Source: Vermiculatibacterium agrestimuris
GTDB taxonomy: Bacteria; Bacillota; Clostridia; Oscillospirales; Oscillospiraceae
DNA length: 64,000 nt
Direction: 5' to 3'
Assembly (NCBI RefSeq): GCF_943193085.1
Contig: NZ_CALPCU010000001.1
Span: forward strand, 171,857-235,856
Under the pieces are notes generated by a model, which worked only from the letters and a program-made list of their open reading frames with translations, searched no databases and had not been told where the DNA came from. Both the position numbers and the translations under genes were made by a program. Shown piece by piece: positions 60,737-64,000 of this stretch; position 1 is the first letter of the stretch; every line of letters starts with the position of its first letter.

Positions 60737-61420
60737 ATGAGCGATGATTTTTCCATTGAAGTGCTGTGGGAAGAAATGAAGAAAGAGTTAGAGAAAGAAG
60801 GCTATACAAAAAGAGAGCCCAAAGAAGTGCTGGGAGAGCAGTTAAAGGAATTTCGTGTAAAGCGAAAGATGTCCGTTGCAGAGGCAGCAAAGAAAAGCGG
60901 ATTTTCAACGGGAACCATATCAAACTACGAAAACGGGAAAACATCTCCTACATGGAATGATCTGCAAATCTTAAGTTTTACTTATGACTTTTCTTTGTAC
61001 GATTTTTTGGGAATAGAAAAAGCGGACTACGAAAGCGACTGCAATGTATTTAAGCGGTATGGGCTTAGTGAAACTTTTTATCGTGAGCTATTCTTTGCAA
61101 AAAAATATGGAGTACATAATGATATACTGAATTGTATAAATCTTATATTTGAATATCCGCTGTATGCGGCTACATTGTTTGAGAAATTATCTTGCTTTTT
61201 CAACATCTCATTTCATGAGCAAATAGACCACATTCCGCTAAAGCTGCCGCCTGACGCTTCCTTGAGGTTGCTCCTTGAACCTGTCATTCGCACCTTGGGA
61301 GATATATTCAACGCAAAATACCCAGAGAGGCAAAAGAATGCAATTCTATCTTTGCTGGGGCAACACCAAACAGCAATCCAGGCAAGTCTATTTGACAAAA
61401 CACAATCGTGCGAAAAGTGA
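60737..61420 (+). CDS. XRE family regulator with helical C-terminal domain
   Basis: 227 aa. Residues about 35-90 are a helix-turn-helix (LGEQLKEFRVKRKMSVAEAAKKSGFSTGTISNYENGKTSPT). The C-terminal 130 residues are helical, TPR-like, and resemble the sensing part of Rgg/PlcR-type or abortive-type regulators; this is loose. ATG 60737 fits GCGGGGAA; an in-frame TTG two codons earlier is less likely. Base composition is notably more AT-rich than the neighbours, suggesting separate acquisition. Confidence 0.85.
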   Translation: MSDDFSIEVLWEEMKKELEKEGYTKREPKEVLGEQLKEFRVKRKMSVAEAAKKSGFSTGTISNYENGKTSPTWNDLQILSFTYDFSLYDFLGIEKADYESDCNVFKRYGLSETFYRELFFAKKYGVHNDILNCINLIFEYPLYAATLFEKLSCFFNISFHEQIDHIPLKLPPDASLRLLLEPVIRTLGDIFNAKYPERQKNAILSLLGQHQTAIQASLFDKTQSCEK

Positions 61421-61437
61421 TACACATCATTCCCTTT

Positions 61438-61468
61438 AAGGCTGGTGGCTTCTGCCGCCAGCCTTTTT
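61438..61468 (+). terminator. Terminator after second XRE gene
   Basis: AAGGCTGG...CCAGCCTTTTT stem with internal GGC/GCC, 18 bp past the stop codon. Confidence 0.85.
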
Positions 61469-61470
61469 CT

Positions 61471-61486
61471 GTTCAAAATTTTGAAC
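61471..61486. promoter_or_regulatory. Perfect 16-bp palindrome GTTCAAAATTTTGAAC
   Basis: An operator-like palindrome directly after the XRE terminator and 190 bp before the conjugation module. It could bind one of the XRE proteins. Confidence 0.4.
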
Positions 61487-61675
61487 AGGGGCTATCAAAA
61501 AGATAGTTATAAAAAAGCAAGCTTACAATTTTTTGAGTATACGGCATGAGAGGGAGATATATGGCAAAATAGGGACATCCAAGGCGCTTTGAGTACATAC
61601 AGTCCCTATCCGCTATTGCCAGTTGTCCGGGTCGCTCCCGGATGCTGGCCCGCTCACTCGAAAGGAGTGTTATCA

Positions 61676-62041
61676 ATGCCCAAGCACACATTACCCCCTG
61701 CCGCCCACGGCTCTAAACTGCCCGTGGTGAAGATCGGCCCGAAGTATGAGGGCAAGGGCGACACCCGCCGCGTCATCGGTGCGGAGTTGACCGGTCTGCT
61801 GCCCTTTGACGGTATGGCCGCCGTCCCCATCGTCATCCCCAACCTGGAGGTCGCCACGCTGCCTTCTCAGGAGGTCATCACCGAGCGAAATATGCGCCTC
61901 GATCTCCTGGTCGGAGATTTCCAGGGCCTGGTGATTGAGTTCTCCGGCGGTGATTTCGGGGCGGTCCGCTATACGGGCCACGCCACTGGCGTTACCTTCC
62001 CCAACCTGAACGCCCCCAGCTCCACCAACCCCAAGTCCTGA
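61676..62041 (+). CDS. Small conserved element protein of unknown function
   Basis: 121 aa. No membrane segment or known motif; a beta-rich protein (KLPVVKIGPKYEGKGDTRRVIGAELTGLLPFDGMAAVPIVIPNLEV). Its place just before the membrane and coupling proteins resembles that of small DUF961/YdcP-like genes in Tn916-type elements, but I see no sequence link. GAAAGGAG precedes ATG 61676. Confidence 0.65.
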   Translation: MPKHTLPPAAHGSKLPVVKIGPKYEGKGDTRRVIGAELTGLLPFDGMAAVPIVIPNLEVATLPSQEVITERNMRLDLLVGDFQGLVIEFSGGDFGAVRYTGHATGVTFPNLNAPSSTNPKS

Positions 62042-62048
62042 CCTGGCA

Positions 62049-62075
62049 AAGCAGGAGCCCCTACGGGGGCTCCTG
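62049..62075 (+). terminator. GC-rich hairpin between element genes
   Basis: GCAGGAGCCCC with GGGGCTCCTGC around a 4-5 base loop. There is no T-run, so it may be an mRNA-stability or attenuation structure rather than a true terminator. Confidence 0.45.
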
Positions 62076-62114
62076 CCGAGCCAACCAAGCCATTGCTTTT
62101 AGGAGGATTGAACT

Positions 62115-62363
62115 ATGATTGCTAACATCTGGAACACCCTGTGCAATTTAGATGTCAACACCATGGGGTGCATTACTGCCGCTGGTGCGTTTGTGCTCTC
62201 CCTGCTTTGTTTTTTTGAAGCGTACATGGAGCATAAAAAGCAGAAACAGGGCAAGCAGACGGAAACCTTCGCTCCGCATATTTTCATCTCCATCGCCATT
62301 TTGTTTGGCGTAGCTTCCATCGTTTCCTTTTTCGCAGGCATTATTTTAAGCTGGTTGGTATAA
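62115..62363 (+). CDS. Small two-helix membrane protein
   Basis: 82 aa. Two membrane segments (CITAAGAFVLSLLCFFEAYM and IFISIAILFGVASIVSFFAGIIL) with a basic cytoplasmic loop (EHKKQKQGKQ). Probably part of the transfer apparatus of the element; not recognised. Confidence 0.7.
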   Translation: MIANIWNTLCNLDVNTMGCITAAGAFVLSLLCFFEAYMEHKKQKQGKQTETFAPHIFISIAILFGVASIVSFFAGIILSWLV

Positions 62364-62379
62364 GGAGGAGAACTAAAAT

Positions 62380-63177
62380 ATGTTCATTTTTCAAATTATA
62401 GCTGCCCACTTCCGCAAGGTGGGCTATGCGTTCAATTTCTACGGCAACATGATCGCCACAGGCATTGAGGCGGACAATCAGGAAATGCGGAAAGAGGGGT
62501 ATAAGGGCCTTAAATGGCTCCTGGTCCCCCGGCTGGTTCTTTGGGGTGTCCCTGGTATCTATTATGCCTGGAAGGGCCTCTTGATAGGCTATGTAGAACT
62601 GGTCGGCATTTTCTATATCATTGCTGCCGTTGTCGCCGCCTCCATCAAAGCCCCGGAGCCGCCCAAGCAGGAGATCGTTGTCTCGCCGGATGACGCTATT
62701 GTGATGAAACACGCTAAGGAGGGACGCAACGCTCTGCTTGACTATATTTCCATCGTCTGCGAGAGCCTTGCCGAGCAGACCGAGATTTACAGTCCAGGAG
62801 CCAGGGACGAACTGGCCTATCCCAGCCTCAACAAGTGTATTCACATGGAAAAGGGTGTGCCGGTAGTTAGCGTCCAGCTACACTATGAAGGGGAGATAGA
62901 CCCGGCGCAATTTAAGGAGCGGTTCAATGATAGAATGCTCCAGAAGCTGGAAAGCGGCAAATTTACGGACAAGCCCCCTGCCCTGTTCTATGACAAGGAC
63001 AATATCCCCCATACAGCGATCCAGGCTATCCGCTGTGTACCGTTCAAAGGCAAAAAATACATCCGGCTGGATGTGGTGCGGGTCAACGAGGAGGCTCTTG
63101 CGCTCATGAATGAGGTGGAGCGGGAAAGTCAGTCCATGATCGACACCGAAGAGCAACTTGACGATGGAGGGCTTTAA
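62380..63177 (+). CDS. Membrane-anchored conjugation protein
   Basis: 265 aa. Two membrane helices at about 46-62 and 70-88, then a soluble cytoplasmic domain (from about residue 95) of unknown fold. In ICEs a protein like this precedes the FtsK-like coupling ATPase and may dock it at the membrane. GAGGAG lies 10 bases upstream. It overlaps the next gene by 14 bases. Confidence 0.7.
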   Translation: MFIFQIIAAHFRKVGYAFNFYGNMIATGIEADNQEMRKEGYKGLKWLLVPRLVLWGVPGIYYAWKGLLIGYVELVGIFYIIAAVVAASIKAPEPPKQEIVVSPDDAIVMKHAKEGRNALLDYISIVCESLAEQTEIYSPGARDELAYPSLNKCIHMEKGVPVVSVQLHYEGEIDPAQFKERFNDRMLQKLESGKFTDKPPALFYDKDNIPHTAIQAIRCVPFKGKKYIRLDVVRVNEEALALMNEVERESQSMIDTEEQLDDGGL

Positions 63178-63928
63178 GGCCCCCCGTCTGGCCTTGGGGT
63201 ATGACTTGGACGCTTGGGTGAATTTCCGAGAGAAAGAGCCAATCACCATTGACATATCACCGTCAGAGAACAGTCACATTCTGCTCTGCGGCATGAGTGG
63301 GTCGGGCAAGTCGTACATGGAACACCAGCTTCTTGCCCGCCTCATTCAAGCCGAACAAGACCGGGGCGGAGAATACTATTTCGCTGATTATAAAGGGGAC
63401 GACAGCTTCAATTATTTGTGCAAATGCCCCCGGTACTATACCTACAAAGATACGCTGACCGCTCTGGATATTGTCCACTCCCGTATGATCGCCCGTCAGT
63501 CCGGGGAGGACGCCACCAGAACCCCGGTCACGCTGGTGTGGGACGAGTACATGGCCCAGGCCCTCAACCTGACCAGCGAGGACAAGAAAGCCGCCGCTGT
63601 AATGATGAACAAGGTGAGTGAGATCCTGCTGCTGGGCCGCTCCCTCTCGGTGCGCCTGATCGTTTCCTGTCAAAGACCGGACGCCATAGCGTTTCCCGCC
63701 GGGAGCCGCCTCAACTATGGCGTGGTCTGTGTTGTCGGGGCGGCGGTGCGCTCTATCTACGAAATGTTGCTGCCAGACCACATGGAGCAAGTCAAGGGCC
63801 GACAGTTTGGACGGGGCGAAGGGGTGGTATTACTCCAAGGCTCCACCTTCCGCTATATCAAAGTCCCCACTGTCCGGGACGAAAACCGTATGCGGCAAAC
63901 CTGCCTTGAAGCATTAAGCAGAGAATGA
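63164..63928 (+). CDS. FtsK/SpoIIIE-type coupling ATPase of an integrative element (TcpA-like)
   Basis: 254 aa, short for the family. Walker A GMSGSGKS (residues 43-50), Walker B VTLVWDEYMAQ (about 124-132), and the FtsK-type segment LLGRSLSVRLIVSCQRPD are visible. It should bring DNA to the transfer channel in conjugation. ATG 63164 lies within the previous gene; an in-frame TTG at 63158 is an alternative. There is no membrane segment of its own, which the preceding protein may supply. Confidence 0.85.
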   Translation: MEGFKAPRLALGYDLDAWVNFREKEPITIDISPSENSHILLCGMSGSGKSYMEHQLLARLIQAEQDRGGEYYFADYKGDDSFNYLCKCPRYYTYKDTLTALDIVHSRMIARQSGEDATRTPVTLVWDEYMAQALNLTSEDKKAAAVMMNKVSEILLLGRSLSVRLIVSCQRPDAIAFPAGSRLNYGVVCVVGAAVRSIYEMLLPDHMEQVKGRQFGRGEGVVLLQGSTFRYIKVPTVRDENRMRQTCLEALSRE

Positions 63929-63938
63929 CTCACCAGCA

Positions 63939-64000
63939 CCACGGGCGGGGGTGAAGCGAAGCGAAAGCCCCCGCCCGTGGGAGCGGCCCCACCGGGGCCG
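63939..64000. repeat. GC-rich hairpins at the window edge
   Basis: CCACGGGCGGGGG and CCCCCGCCCGTGG form a 13-bp stem around a repeated GAAGCGAAGCGAAA loop (to 63980), and GGCCCC/GGGGCC follows at 63984-63999. No T-run. In elements of this kind the next gene is often a replication relaxase, so the hairpins may be an origin or transfer feature; the window ends too soon to tell. Confidence 0.4.

Noticed and set aside
61471..61486. LexA box
   Set aside because: The order GTTC...GAAC is the reverse of the Firmicutes SOS box GAAC...GTTC.
1..64000. CRISPR array, tRNA or rRNA genes
   Set aside because: No regularly spaced repeats and no cloverleaf or rRNA signatures were seen on reading both strands; a covariance-model scan would be decisive.

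Overview
The window looks like a chromosomal segment of a moderately high-GC, spore-forming gut Firmicute, most likely Oscillospiraceae/Oscillospirales (Flavonifractor, Intestinimonas or Oscillibacter-like). Supporting genes are cotJ, cwlD, yunB, spoIIM and spoIID (sporulation), Rex, DapL, an archaeal/fungal-type Asd, GlnS and a T-box upstream of tyrS. The genus is an inference. No tRNA, rRNA operon or CRISPR array was seen.

Left edge (1-4.85 kb) is mobile DNA: a MobV-type oriT, the mobV relaxase, an internally deleted tnpV scar, a Tet(W)-like ribosomal protection gene behind a tet(M)-type attenuator leader, and a decayed epoxide-hydrolase relic. Nitrogen/lysine block (4.9-15.2 kb, + strand): glnA, an ANTAR regulator, dapF, dapL, gltB and gltD. 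15.3-20.5 kb: cotJ genes, cwlD, radA, an intact Xer-type recombinase and an amidase-fold protein. 20.5-31.5 kb (- strand): an SLH protein with rex, then ligA, vanZ, yunB, a methionine-gamma-lyase-family gene, three tandem M42 peptidases and murD. 31.65-32.05 kb: rnpB. 32.2-41.5 kb (- strand): yebC, nif3/trmK, a DUF1858 protein, an internally deleted Xer recombinase, spoIIM, a TIGR04086 membrane protein, yajC, tgt, queA and a SpoIID protein. 41.7-44.5 kb: asd-dapA-dapB. 44.5-57.0 kb: an AI-2E transporter, tyrS (T-box), a methyltransferase, an ArsC-like gene, glnS, a threonine-aldolase-like gene, fba, pfkA, purB, an aminotransferase and coaX.

The right edge (57.1-64 kb) is the left part of a second integrated element. 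It carries an XRE regulator, a three-gene operon of related membrane proteins of unknown function, a second XRE regulator, and a conjugation-type module (small conserved protein, two membrane proteins, FtsK-like coupling ATPase) that runs off the window.

How the genes fit together: GlnA and GltBD make the ammonium-assimilation cycle, presumably tuned by the ANTAR protein through RNA. Asd-DapA-DapB, DapL and DapF complete the aminotransferase-type diaminopimelate/lysine route used for peptidoglycan, next to MurD. QueA and Tgt act in queuosine tRNA modification. The three-gene membrane operon at 57.86-60.68 kb is the best candidate here for an undescribed system: its members share a C-terminal module and two share an N-terminal module. 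One carries a zinc ribbon and one a long coiled coil probably outside the membrane.
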